A stretch of DNA of 23,593 nucleotides from CAWDLX01 sp046728155 (GCA_046728155.1 JBKPDY010000001.1:1-23593), one strand, 5' to 3'. Counted from the first letter of the stretch, positions 15,390-23,400 are shown. Notes: generated by a model from the letters alone, not told the origin. Translations and numbers: made by a program.

Positions 15390-15959
15390 GTGGACGATCG
15401 ACTGCTCGACGCCACCGTCGCGGTGCTCGCCGAGCACGGACCGGCCGGCCTCACCCTCGAACGGGTCGCCGAGCAGGCCGGCCGCAGCCGGGTCACGCTC
15501 TGGCGCCAGCAGGTAAGCCAGGAGTCGCTCGTGGACGGACTCCTGGCCCGGCTCACCCGAGACTTCCGCGACGCGATGTGGCCCGCCCTAGCCGACGCCG
15601 GAACCGGGTTGGACCGTCTCCGCGCGGCGCTCGAGGCCCTCTGTGCCGTGGCCGATCGCCATCTGCACCTGCTCGGAGTGGCTGACGACGTCTTCGACCG
15701 GGCCGCCGACCGGATGCGGGACGTGACCGGCCAGGGGTTCAGCTTCCTCGACCCGTTCGTGGCGGCGCTCCGCGCCGGTACGGTCGATGGCAGCCTGTCG
15801 ACCGCCAAACTATCCATTGAGGACACCGCGGCGGCCCTGTTCGCCACCGCCTGCTGGGGGTATGTCCACCTGCGACGCCGGGCCGGCTGGGAGCCCGAGC
15901 GGGCTCGGACGGCCGTCGTCGAGCCCGCGCTTGCCGCGCTATGCCGCCGGACCGCCTGA
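15390..15959 (+). CDS. TetR/AcrR-family transcriptional regulator
   Basis: This 189-aa protein has the TetR N-terminal DNA-binding domain: helix 1 VDDRLLDATVAVLAEHG, then LTLERVAEQAGRSRVTLWR as helix-turn-helix (about 21-39). An all-helical ligand-binding domain follows with a typical dimer-face pattern (IEDTAAALFATACWGYVHLRRRAGW). It starts with GTG at 15390 directly downstream of a -10 box with no Shine-Dalgarno, so the mRNA is probably leaderless. The palindrome at 15354-15369 is its likely operator; the divergent TPR-end gene and itself are the expected targets. The inducer is unknown. Convergent with the DUF1801 gene. Confidence 0.9.
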   Translation: MDDRLLDATVAVLAEHGPAGLTLERVAEQAGRSRVTLWRQQVSQESLVDGLLARLTRDFRDAMWPALADAGTGLDRLRAALEALCAVADRHLHLLGVADDVFDRAADRMRDVTGQGFSFLDPFVAALRAGTVDGSLSTAKLSIEDTAAALFATACWGYVHLRRRAGWEPERARTAVVEPALAALCRRTA

Positions 15960-15978
15960 CGCTCTGCGGTGGCCGAGA

Positions 15979-16329
15979 TCATCCCCGCTGGGCGACGAGC
16001 AGGCCGACGAGCCGTTCGATGAGGTCGTACGGGACGGGCTTGCGCAGCGGAAACCGTAGCGTCCCGCGGCCCGCGCGGTACGACGCGATCTCCGCCTCGA
16101 AGGCGGCATCGCCGGCGGGAACCGGATAGACGGCAACGTGGTTCTTCCAGGCCCCGACATACACCAGGTGCTTGCCCTCGAGGGTGAATGTGGGGATGGA
16201 ATAGCTGATCGTCTCGCCGACTCCGCGCACCGCCTGGTGGATCCGGCGCCGGATCTCGGTCAGAATGACCCGAACCTCGTCGGGGCATGAGTCGATGTAC
16301 TCGTCGACCGTCGCGAATGTGACCGCCAT
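15979..16329 (-). CDS. DUF1801 domain protein
   Basis: This 116-aa protein has the YdhG/DUF1801 fold markers: TVDEYIDSCPDEVRVILTEIRRRIHQAV, EGVGETISYSIPTFTLEGKHLVYVGAWKNHVAVYP-like central sheet (here beginning VGETISYSIP), and a basic end (LRFPLRKPVPYDLIERLV). Some family members are labelled iron chaperones by similarity to frataxin; nothing here tests that. ATG at 16329 is the family start, with no clear Shine-Dalgarno. Bases 17-30 upstream share a 13-mer with the serine hydrolase gene, and the hairpin repeat copy 2 lies between it and hisS. Confidence 0.88.
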   Translation of the reverse strand: MAVTFATVDEYIDSCPDEVRVILTEIRRRIHQAVRGVGETISYSIPTFTLEGKHLVYVGAWKNHVAVYPVPAGDAAFEAEIASYRAGRGTLRFPLRKPVPYDLIERLVGLLVAQRG

Positions 16330-16368
16330 GACACAAGCTCATCACGGATGGGCCCGCCTCGGGCGGCC

Positions 16369-16406
16369 GGGTCACGCTGAGTCCGCGATGGCGGACCGGA
16401 GACTCC
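16369..16406 (-). repeat. 38-bp dispersed hairpin repeat, copy 2
   Basis: On the minus strand it begins GGAGTCTCCGG and ends GTGACCC, 32 of 38 bases identical to 7574-7611. It folds better than copy 1: GTCCGC-GATG-GCGGAC (16381-16396) is a perfect 6-bp stem inside outer arms GAGTC/GACTC. It starts 36 bases past the hisS stop, a suitable place for a terminator or 3' stabilising structure, but no T-tract follows. Confidence 0.7.
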
Positions 16407-16441
16407 CCAGCTGCCCGTTCAGCTCCTTCACCCGTATTACG

Positions 16442-17770
16442 TCAACGAACGGTGATGGCGGGGTGCAGGTCGGCGACGGGCGGCACCCAGGTTGCGGGGT
16501 CTGCCGCGACCTGTTCACCTGAGCGGATGTCCTTCACCTCGTCGGCTCCGTCGGCTGCGGGGAACCATACGAACGGGATGCCCCGGCGCTCCGCGAACCG
16601 GATCTGCCGGCCGTACTTGACCGCCGATGGCGAAACTTCCGTGGGGATGCCCCGCTCGCGCAAGGCCGCCGCGATCCGGTTCGCCCCGGGACGGGAAGCC
16701 TCCTCGGCCAGGGCTATCAGCACGCAGGTCGGAACCGGGCGGGAGGCGGCAACCGCGTCGGCGCCGAAGAGGATGCCGAGCATGCGGGAGACACCGACGG
16801 AGATGCCCACCCCCGGATACTTGTCAGCGCCGGAGGTCGCGAGGTTGTCGTACCGGCCGCCGGAGCAGACCGAGCCGGACCGCTCGAACCCGGCCATGCG
16901 CGACTCGTAGACCATACCGGTGTAGTAGTTCAGGGCCCGGGCGATCTTCAGGGAGGCGACGACGCGGTTGGGGCGGTACTCGCGGGCGGTCTCCATGAGT
17001 GCGACGAGTTCGGCCAGGCCCCGGTCCAGCAGCGGGTCAGCTACGCCCAGAGCCCGGACCGCGTCCACAAACGACAGATCCGCGGTCTCGATCTCGGCCA
17101 GGGCGAGGCATGCCTTGGCTTGGGAGTCATTCGCCCCCGCGGTCTCGGTCAGCAGCTCCGCCACGGCGGCCGGGCCGATCTTGTCGATCTTGTCGATCGC
17201 GCGCAGCGCCGCCTCCGGATCGGCGAGCCCGAGACCCCGGTAGTAGCCCTCGCAGAGCCGGCGGTTGTTGACCAGGATCGTGATCGGCGGCGTCGGCAAC
17301 CGGTCCAGCGCCTCCCCGACGACCAACGGGATCTCCGCCTCGTAGTGGGCGGGCAGCGTGTCACGGTCGATCACGTCGATATCGGCCTGGGTGAACTCCC
17401 GGTAGCGTCCGACCTGCGGGCGCTCTCCGCGCCACGCCTTCTGGATCTGGTAGCGCCGGAACGGGAACACGAGCTTGCCGGCGTTCTCCCCGACGTACCG
17501 GGCGAACGGCACCGTAAGGTCGAAGTGCAGCCCGAGGGTCTCGTCGCCAGCGTCTGCGGTCTCCGCCTGGAGCCGGCGCAACAGGTAGATCTCCTGGGAG
17601 GTCTCGCCCTTGCGCAGCAACTGGTCGAGCGGCTCTACGGCCCGCGTCTCGAGCGACGTGAACCCGTGCAGCTCGAACGTCGCCCGCAGCTGGTCGATCA
17701 CGCGCAGCTCGACCAGCCGCTGCGCCGGCAGCCACTCCGGGAACCCGCTCAGGGGCGTGATACGACTCAT
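16442..17770 (-). CDS. hisS: Histidine--tRNA ligase
   Basis: This 442-aa class II synthetase charges tRNA-His. It has motif 1 region GFPEWLPAQRLVELRVIDQL, FDLTVPFARYVGEN, motif 2 (FRRYQIQKAWRGERPQVGRYREFTQADID), the histidine-binding loop LNYYTGMVYES and motif 3 (CSGGRYDNL, then GVGISVGVSRML). The C-terminal anticodon-binding domain follows (VLIALAEEA to the end, about residues 345-442). ATG at 17770 (MSRITPLSGFPEWLP) is the family start, 27 bp after the MBL-fold gene, so the two are probably one transcript. It is typical of the actinobacterial form in length. Confidence 0.96.
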   Translation of the reverse strand: MSRITPLSGFPEWLPAQRLVELRVIDQLRATFELHGFTSLETRAVEPLDQLLRKGETSQEIYLLRRLQAETADAGDETLGLHFDLTVPFARYVGENAGKLVFPFRRYQIQKAWRGERPQVGRYREFTQADIDVIDRDTLPAHYEAEIPLVVGEALDRLPTPPITILVNNRRLCEGYYRGLGLADPEAALRAIDKIDKIGPAAVAELLTETAGANDSQAKACLALAEIETADLSFVDAVRALGVADPLLDRGLAELVALMETAREYRPNRVVASLKIARALNYYTGMVYESRMAGFERSGSVCSGGRYDNLATSGADKYPGVGISVGVSRMLGILFGADAVAASRPVPTCVLIALAEEASRPGANRIAAALRERGIPTEVSPSAVKYGRQIRFAERRGIPFVWFPAADGADEVKDIRSGEQVAADPATWVPPVADLHPAITVR

Positions 17771-17797
17771 ATCTGCCTGCCTACCAGCGTCGCGTCC

Positions 17798-18508
17798 TCA
17801 CAGACCACGCAGTTTTTCGGTACGGCCGAGCGCGCCGGCCGCCGCCTCGCGGAGGAACGGGTTGCGCAGGCGCTCGCGGCCGATCGTGGTGGTCGGACCG
17901 TGCCCGGGCAGGACCACCGTCGAGTCGTCCAACACCAGGATCTTGTCGCGCAGGCTGGCGAACATCTGCGCCATCGACCCGCCGGGCAGGTCGGTCCGGC
18001 CGATCGAGTCACGGAACAGGACATCGCCGGAGAGGCACATGTCCTCCCCCGTGGACGCGGCACCGGGCAGCCGGAAGAGCACCGAGCCCCGGGTGTGGCC
18101 GGGTGCGTGGTCAACAGTGATCTCCAGGCTCGCTAGAGTGATCACCCCGCCATCGGGCAGTTCGACCACATCGTCGGGTTCGGTGTACTGCAGCCGCCCG
18201 CCGAAGATGGAGACCACGTCGGCGGAGAGGCCGCGCTCCGGATGGGCGAGCAGATCCCGATCCATCGGGTGCACGTAGGCGCTGATACCACGGGCGCCGC
18301 AGACCGGGGCGACCGAGAAGGTGTGGTCGACGTGGCCGTGCGTGAGCATCACCGCGGCGGGCAACAGCCGGTGCTCGGCCAGCACCGCATCGAGCTGCTT
18401 GAGCACCCCGACGCCCGGGTCGACGATCACGCACGGCTCGCCCGGCCCGGCCGCCAGGACGTAACAGTTGGTGCCGAATGCGTCGGATGGGAAGCCAGTT
18501 ACCAGCAC
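17798..18508 (-). CDS. Metallo-beta-lactamase-fold hydrolase (glyoxalase II-like)
   Basis: This 236-aa protein has the MBL metal motif THGHVDH (56-62), a following histidine in DHAPGHTRGS, the bridging aspartate in LSGDVLFRDSIGRTDLPGG, and a late PGHGPTT histidine. SIGRTDLPGG is typical of the glyoxalase II/persulfide dioxygenase branch. The hydrolase lies between rel/cyclophilin and hisS in many actinobacteria; the substrate is unproven there. The start is GTG at 18508, with AAAGGAA about ten bases upstream. It is divergent from the cyclophilin genes across a 217-bp gap. Confidence 0.9.
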   Translation of the reverse strand: MLVTGFPSDAFGTNCYVLAAGPGEPCVIVDPGVGVLKQLDAVLAEHRLLPAAVMLTHGHVDHTFSVAPVCGARGISAYVHPMDRDLLAHPERGLSADVVSIFGGRLQYTEPDDVVELPDGGVITLASLEITVDHAPGHTRGSVLFRLPGAASTGEDMCLSGDVLFRDSIGRTDLPGGSMAQMFASLRDKILVLDDSTVVLPGHGPTTTIGRERLRNPFLREAAAGALGRTEKLRGL

Positions 18509-18629
18509 TTTCGCCGTTCCTTTCGGCCGGTGCCCAGCGGTTCGCCGGCTACGACCCGCCCTGGAAGCGTAGCTGGGGGTTGGGTCACGGTTGCTTCACC
18601 TCGCTCGCCATCTGGCACGGCCATACCCG

Positions 18630-18635
18630 TACACT
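18630..18635 (+). promoter_or_regulatory. Candidate -10 element for the cyclophilin pair
   Basis: TACACT in the 217-bp divergent gap between the MBL gene and the first cyclophilin resembles a sigma-70 -10 hexamer. No convincing -35 sits 16-19 bp upstream, so this is a weak call. It would give a leader of about 85 bases ending in a GGAAGGGG ribosome-binding site. Confidence 0.3.
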
Positions 18636-18725
18636 CTGGCGGGTCTGCGGCGTGTCGCACCCTGCGGCCGACCGGCGGTGTCATACCACGAACCACGCAT
18701 TTCGGGCATCAGGAAGGGGCCGTAC

Positions 18726-19655
18726 GTGGCGTCCAAGCGCGATCGCCAGCGCAAGTTCGAGCGGGCCCGGACCGAGCGGCGGATCGCCCGGCAGGCGCAG
18801 AAGGTCCGCCAGCGTCGACAGGTCCAGGCGATCGTCGGTGCGTCGGTAGCGCTCATCCTCGTCGTGCTCGGCGTGGTGTTCGTGCTCAAGCCCTTCAGCG
18901 GGGGCAGCCAGCCCCAAGCGGGTGGATGCCTCTGGACCCCGATCGACCCGTCCACCAACCCGAACGTCGTCGACGTGGGCACGCCCCCCACCAGCGGTCA
19001 GGCGACGACCGGCACCGAGGCGATGACGATCGCGACCAACATGGGCAACATCGTCGTAGCTCTCGATCTGGCCAAGGCACCCTGCGCCGCGGCGAGCTTC
19101 ACCTACCTGGGTTCGAAGGGTTTCTTCAGCAACAGCAGCTGCAACGCGCTCAGCACGGAGCTGGAGACGCTGCAGTGCGGCGATCCCAAGAGCAACGGCT
19201 CGGGCGGCCCGGCCTACCAGTTCGCCGACGAGTACATACCGCAGGAGCCGGTCTCGCCCGCGCCGGTCTCGCCCGGGTCGTCGAGCTCAGCTTCCCCGAC
19301 GGCGAGCTCATCGGCGGGCGGCGAGCCCACGTACTACACCGCCGGCCAGGTGATCCTCGTCAACACCGGTGCGAACACCAACGGAAGTCAGTTCTACATC
19401 GTCTACGGGAACCACTCGTCCCTCTCCAACGCGAACACGCTGATTGGGACGGTCACCAGCGGCATGGACATCATCAACAAAGTGGTCCAGGCCGGTGCGG
19501 TGGGCCAGGACGGCAAGCCCGCGCATGAGGGCAAGCCGAAGACGACGCTGACGTTCCAGTCGCTGACGGTAGCCCCGGCGATCACACCGACCGAGTCGAC
19601 CTCGCCGAGCCAGAGCCCAAGTGCGACCGCCACGACCACCGCCGCGCAGTCCTGA
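18726..19655 (+). CDS. Membrane-anchored cyclophilin-like protein with altered catalytic site
   Basis: This 309-aa protein has a basic cytoplasmic start (VASKRDRQRKFERARTERRIARQ), one membrane helix (about 36-53), and an extracytoplasmic cyclophilin domain (IATNMGNIVVALDLAKAPCAAASF, LQCGDPKSNGSGGPAYQFADE, ILVNTGANTNGSQFYIVYG). The catalytic HR pair, retained as C186-H-R188 in the next gene, is replaced by C139-N-A141 here, so the usual proline-isomerase arginine is missing. A Ser/Pro-rich insert (about 175-200) splits the domain, encoded partly by a 15-bp period repeat of CCGGTCTCGCCCG (19248-19275). The end is Ser/Thr-rich. The start is GTG at 18726, 7 bases after GGAAGGGG; the frame is open further upstream, but that part has no ribosome-binding site. 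Confidence 0.88.
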   Translation: MASKRDRQRKFERARTERRIARQAQKVRQRRQVQAIVGASVALILVVLGVVFVLKPFSGGSQPQAGGCLWTPIDPSTNPNVVDVGTPPTSGQATTGTEAMTIATNMGNIVVALDLAKAPCAAASFTYLGSKGFFSNSSCNALSTELETLQCGDPKSNGSGGPAYQFADEYIPQEPVSPAPVSPGSSSSASPTASSSAGGEPTYYTAGQVILVNTGANTNGSQFYIVYGNHSSLSNANTLIGTVTSGMDIINKVVQAGAVGQDGKPAHEGKPKTTLTFQSLTVAPAITPTESTSPSQSPSATATTTAAQS

Positions 19656-19688
19656 CGGCCCATTCCCCCAACCGACGAGGAGCAGCAC

Positions 19689-20696
19689 ATGAGTTCCACG
19701 CGCGACAACCGGCAGCGCGCCGCCGCCCGGGCGAGGCTCGAGCGCGAGATGGCGGCCCGCCTGGAGGCCGCGGCTCGCCGCCGGCGTCTGGTGCGGACCG
19801 CTCTGGGGGCGAGTGCGGCTGGCATCGTCGTGATCGGGGCGGTCATCTGGATCGTCACGGCTCTCGGCTCGTCCACGCCCACGACGCGGGTGGCGGCGCC
19901 CAGCGGGTGCACCTACGTCCCGGCCCCGACCAACCCAGCCGAGTCGCCGACGAGCGCCGCGCCTACCAGCGGCGCGCCTGCGAGTGCCGCGGCGGCGACC
20001 CTGACGCATACGCCGACCGCGGCCGCGTCTGCCAGTGGGTCCTCCTCGGCAACGGCCTCGGCGGCCTTGCCGGACACGAACCCGCCCCGCAGCGGATACC
20101 AGATCATGACCATCGGCACCAACATGGGGGCCATCAAGATCGAGATGGACCTGTCGAAGACGCCGTGCACCGCGGCGAGCATGGCCCACCTGGCCAAGAC
20201 CGGCTTCTACGTCCATACCGCGACGTCGCCGTACAAGGCGTCCTGCCACCGGCTGGTGACGGACATCTTCGCCCTGCAGTGCGGCGACCCCACCGGCACC
20301 GGCTCGGGTGGCCCGGGCTACCAGTTCGGGGACGAGAACCTGCCGAAGGACAAGCTGCCCGCCTATCACGAAGGCGACGTCGCGATGGCCAACGGCGGGG
20401 CGAACACCAACGGCAGCCAGTTCTTCTTCGTCTACAAGACCAGCCAGTTGCCGGGCAACTACTCGCTGTGGGGCCACGTGGTCCAGGGACTCGACATCGT
20501 CCAGAAGGTCGCCGCCGGTGGCGACGACCAGGCCTTCTCGGCGCAGGGCGGCGCCGGCGGCGGCCACCCGCTGACGTCGCTGATCTTCACCTCGGTCGAG
20601 GTCGGGCCAGTCAGCGCGACTCCGACGCCTACACCGTCCCCAACCCCTTCGCCCTCCCGGTCGGTCTCGACTTCAGCGACGCCCACGGCCTCGTGA
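19689..20696 (+). CDS. Membrane-anchored peptidyl-prolyl cis-trans isomerase, cyclophilin type
   Basis: This 335-aa protein has a basic, helical cytoplasmic segment (residues 1-35), a membrane helix (about 38-58), and an Ala/Ser/Thr/Pro-rich linker (about 75-130). An intact cyclophilin domain follows: C186-H-R188 with the catalytic Arg, ALQCGDPTGTGSGGPGYQFGDE, MANGGANTNGSQFFFVY and LWGHVVQGLDIVQKVAAGG. The tail is Thr/Pro/Ser-rich. It is expected to fold secreted or cell-wall proteins outside the membrane. ATG at 19689 follows GAGGAG by six bases, 33 bp after the preceding cyclophilin, so both come from one transcript. A ppi gene beside rel is conserved in actinobacteria; this is the active member of the pair. 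Confidence 0.93.
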   Translation: MSSTRDNRQRAAARARLEREMAARLEAAARRRRLVRTALGASAAGIVVIGAVIWIVTALGSSTPTTRVAAPSGCTYVPAPTNPAESPTSAAPTSGAPASAAAATLTHTPTAAASASGSSSATASAALPDTNPPRSGYQIMTIGTNMGAIKIEMDLSKTPCTAASMAHLAKTGFYVHTATSPYKASCHRLVTDIFALQCGDPTGTGSGGPGYQFGDENLPKDKLPAYHEGDVAMANGGANTNGSQFFFVYKTSQLPGNYSLWGHVVQGLDIVQKVAAGGDDQAFSAQGGAGGGHPLTSLIFTSVEVGPVSATPTPTPSPTPSPSRSVSTSATPTAS

Positions 20697-20739
20697 AAGC
20701 AGGGTGCCCATATCGTTCGGTAACAGCAGCGGGAGCGGT

Positions 20740-23190
20740 TCACGCGCCGGAAGTGACACGGTAGGCGTCGTAGACGCCGTCGACCTTCCGTACGGCGGCC
20801 AGTAGGTGGCCGAGGTGCTTCGGGTCAGCCATCTCGAAGGTGAACCGGCTCACCGCGACGCGGTCGCGGGTGGTGGTAACCGTCGCTGAGAGGATGTTGA
20901 CCCGCTCGTCGGAGAGCGCCCGGGTCACGTCGGTGAGCAGCTTGTGCCGGTCCAGCGCCTCGACCTGGATCGCTACCAGGAACATCGACGCCGCCGTGGG
21001 CTTCCACTCGACGTTGACCATCCGGTCGGCCTGCTGGCGCAGCTCGGCGGCGTTCGTGCAGTCCGTACGGTGCACGCTCACCCCACCGCTTCGGGTGGTG
21101 AAGCCGAAGATGGGGTCGCCCGGGACCGGGGTACAACAGCGGGCCAGCTTGATCCAGATGTCGGACGCGCCACGCACGATGACGCCCGGGTCGTGTGTCG
21201 TCGTGGACGTGGTCCGGGGGCGGCGTGTCGGCACGGCCGTCTCGGCCAGGTCCTCGGTCGCCCCCTCGACCCCGCCCATGCTGCTGACCAGCCGGGACAC
21301 GACAGACTGGGCCGAGACCTGGTTCTCTCCAACGGCGGCGTAGAGCGCGGCCACGTCGGCGAGGTGGAGCTCGCGGGCGATCGTCATCAACGCATCGGAG
21401 GTCAGCATGCGCTGCAGCGGCAGCCGCTGCTTGCGCATCGCGGTGACGATCGCGTCCTTGCCCTCGTCGATCGCGACCTCGCGGCGCTCCTTGTTGAAGA
21501 ACTGACGGATCTTCGTCCGGGCGCGAGGGCTCTGCACGAAGCCGAGCCAGTCCTGGGTTGGGCTCGCGGCCTCCGACTTCGAGGTGAAGATCTCGATCAC
21601 GTCGCCGTTGCTCAGCCGGCTCTCCAGCGGCACCAACTTGCCGTTGACCTTGGCACCGATGCACTTGTGCCCCACCTCGGTGTGCACGGCATAGGCGAAG
21701 TCGACCGGCGTGGAGTCCTTCGGTAGCGCGATCACGTCGCCCTTGGGCGTGAAGACGTAGACCTCCTGCGTGGACAGGTCGAACCGGAGCGCGTCGAGGA
21801 ACTCCGACGGATCGGCCGCCTCGCGTTGCCAGTCCAGCAACTGCCGCAGCCACGTCATCTCGTCGATGTGGGCCGGCGGGCCGACGATCGCCGCGTTCTT
21901 GGTCTCCTTGTACCGCCAGTGCGCCGCGATGCCGTACTCGGCGGTGCGGTGCATCGCGTGGGTACGGATCTGCATCTCGACCGGCTTGCCGTTGGGACCG
22001 ATCACCGTGGTGTGCAACGACTGGTACATGTTGAACTTCGGCATCGCGATGTAGTCCTTGAACCGGCCCGGAATCGGCTGCCAGCCGGCGTGGATCACCC
22101 CGAGTGCCGCGTAGCAGTCGCGGACGGTGTCGACCAGAATCCGTACCCCGACCAGGTCGTAGATCTCACCGAAGTCACGGCCCCGCGCGATCATCTTCTG
22201 GTACACGGAGTAGAGGTGCTTGGGTCGGCCGGTCACCTCCGCCTTGATCTTGGAGCCCTTGAGATCGCCGGAGACCCGCTGCGTCACGCTGCCGAGGAGG
22301 GCATCCCGCTGGGGGGCGTGCTCGCTGACCAGGCGGCTGATCTCCTCGTGACGCTTGGGGTAGAGCGCGGCGAACGCCAGGTCCTCCAGCTCCCACTTGA
22401 TCGTGTTCATGCCCAGCCGGTGGGCCAGTGGGGCGAGGATCTCCAGGGTCTCGCGGGCCTTCTGCTCCCGCTTCGGCTGCGGCAGGAACGCCAGCGTGCG
22501 CATATTGTGAAGCCGGTCGGCGAGCTTGATGACGAGTACCCGGGGGTCCTTCGCCATCGCCACGACCATCTTGCGGATGGTCTCGGCCTTCGCCGCGTCG
22601 CCCAGCTTGACCCGGTCGAGCTTGGTGACACCGTCGACGAGCAGCACGACATCGTCGCCGAAGTCCTCCCGCATCGCGTCGAGCGTGTACTCCGTGTCCT
22701 CGATCGTGTCGTGCAGTAGGGCCGCCACGAGCGTCGTCGTGTCCATACCGATGTTGGCCAGGATCGCGGCCACCGCGAGCGGGTGCGTGATGTACGGGTC
22801 GCCGGACTTGCGGAACTGCCCCCGGTGCCAGTGGTCGGCCGCGTCGTAGGCGCGCTGAAGCAGCTTGGCGTCGGCCTTGGGATGGGTCGCCCGGTGGGTG
22901 GCGATCAACGGTTCAAGCACCTCGTGAATCTGCGGCGACTGCCATGGCGCGTTGAATCGCGCCAGCCGGGCTCGCACCCGCCGACCGGTCGGGGCTCCGG
23001 CCAGCCCGAAGTTCGAATGGCCACCGGCCGTGTCGGCCTGGGCTTGGCCCACCTCGGTCGGGGCATCCTCGGGCGCAGCCGTCGTCGACTCGTCGACGTC
23101 GCCCATACGGGCTTCGCGCGGGTCTTCGTCGGCCACCACGGACACGTTGCCGTCGCGTTCGCCGGTTCGTACCGGTAGGTCGCTGGACAC
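20740..23190 (-). CDS. rel: Bifunctional (p)ppGpp synthetase/hydrolase Rel
   Basis: This 816-aa protein makes and degrades (p)ppGpp. After about 65 disordered residues comes the HD hydrolase domain (H136, H160-D161 in ALLHDTIEDT, then KLADRLHNMRTL). The synthetase domain carries R376-F-K-D379, the RXKD signature of bifunctional Rel/SpoT enzymes (RelA-only types have an acidic version), and NMYQSLHTTVIGPNGKPVEMQIRT. TGS (about 475-535, EVYVFTPKGDVIALPKDSTPVDFAYAVHTEVGHKC), a helical part, the Cys-Cys zinc-finger region (KLARCCTPVPGDPI) and ACT follow. GTG at 23190 is preceded by GAGGAG with 7-base spacing. Its stop lies 43 bp from the end of the convergent cyclophilin gene, with no clear terminator. 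Confidence 0.96.
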   Translation of the reverse strand: MSSDLPVRTGERDGNVSVVADEDPREARMGDVDESTTAAPEDAPTEVGQAQADTAGGHSNFGLAGAPTGRRVRARLARFNAPWQSPQIHEVLEPLIATHRATHPKADAKLLQRAYDAADHWHRGQFRKSGDPYITHPLAVAAILANIGMDTTTLVAALLHDTIEDTEYTLDAMREDFGDDVVLLVDGVTKLDRVKLGDAAKAETIRKMVVAMAKDPRVLVIKLADRLHNMRTLAFLPQPKREQKARETLEILAPLAHRLGMNTIKWELEDLAFAALYPKRHEEISRLVSEHAPQRDALLGSVTQRVSGDLKGSKIKAEVTGRPKHLYSVYQKMIARGRDFGEIYDLVGVRILVDTVRDCYAALGVIHAGWQPIPGRFKDYIAMPKFNMYQSLHTTVIGPNGKPVEMQIRTHAMHRTAEYGIAAHWRYKETKNAAIVGPPAHIDEMTWLRQLLDWQREAADPSEFLDALRFDLSTQEVYVFTPKGDVIALPKDSTPVDFAYAVHTEVGHKCIGAKVNGKLVPLESRLSNGDVIEIFTSKSEAASPTQDWLGFVQSPRARTKIRQFFNKERREVAIDEGKDAIVTAMRKQRLPLQRMLTSDALMTIARELHLADVAALYAAVGENQVSAQSVVSRLVSSMGGVEGATEDLAETAVPTRRPRTTSTTTHDPGVIVRGASDIWIKLARCCTPVPGDPIFGFTTRSGGVSVHRTDCTNAAELRQQADRMVNVEWKPTAASMFLVAIQVEALDRHKLLTDVTRALSDERVNILSATVTTTRDRVAVSRFTFEMADPKHLGHLLAAVRKVDGVYDAYRVTSGA

Positions 23191-23239
23191 CGGTCGCTCC
23201 TCACCCCTGCCTCGGGGATCCTGCCCCTGGCGGCCTCAT

Positions 23240-23286
23240 CTCAGCCGCCTAGAACTCAGCGGCCCGAGAGCTCAGCCGCCCGAGAC
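23240..23286. repeat. Triple direct repeat upstream of rel
   Basis: Three adjacent copies of a 15-16 bp unit: CTCAGCCGCCTAGAA, CTCAGCGGCCCGAGAG and CTCAGCCGCCCGAGAC. They begin 50 bp upstream of the rel start codon, in the 210-bp gap to apt. Their spacing (15 and 16 bp, about 1.5 helical turns) could suit repeated protein contacts, or the array may be a small tandem duplication. No clear promoter hexamers were identified in the gap. Confidence 0.6.
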
Positions 23287-23400
23287 GACAATGCTACGCG
23301 CACACGCCGCAATGATCCCCCGACCGATCGCGAGGTGACCTTCGGGTGGTGTGGCTCACTCTCCAGTAGACGGTGAGACTTACCGGCTCCGAGTGCTGCT

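Noticed and set aside
14582..16375. 597-codon minus-strand frame across the TPR, TetR and DUF1801 genes
   Set aside because: It overlaps three genes with recognisable families in other frames and is Arg/Ser/Pro-rich without motifs.
18242..19528. 428-codon plus-strand frame across the MBL gene and first cyclophilin
   Set aside because: It overlaps an antisense MBL gene and the cyclophilin in another frame; composition is Arg/Gly/His-rich shadow sequence.
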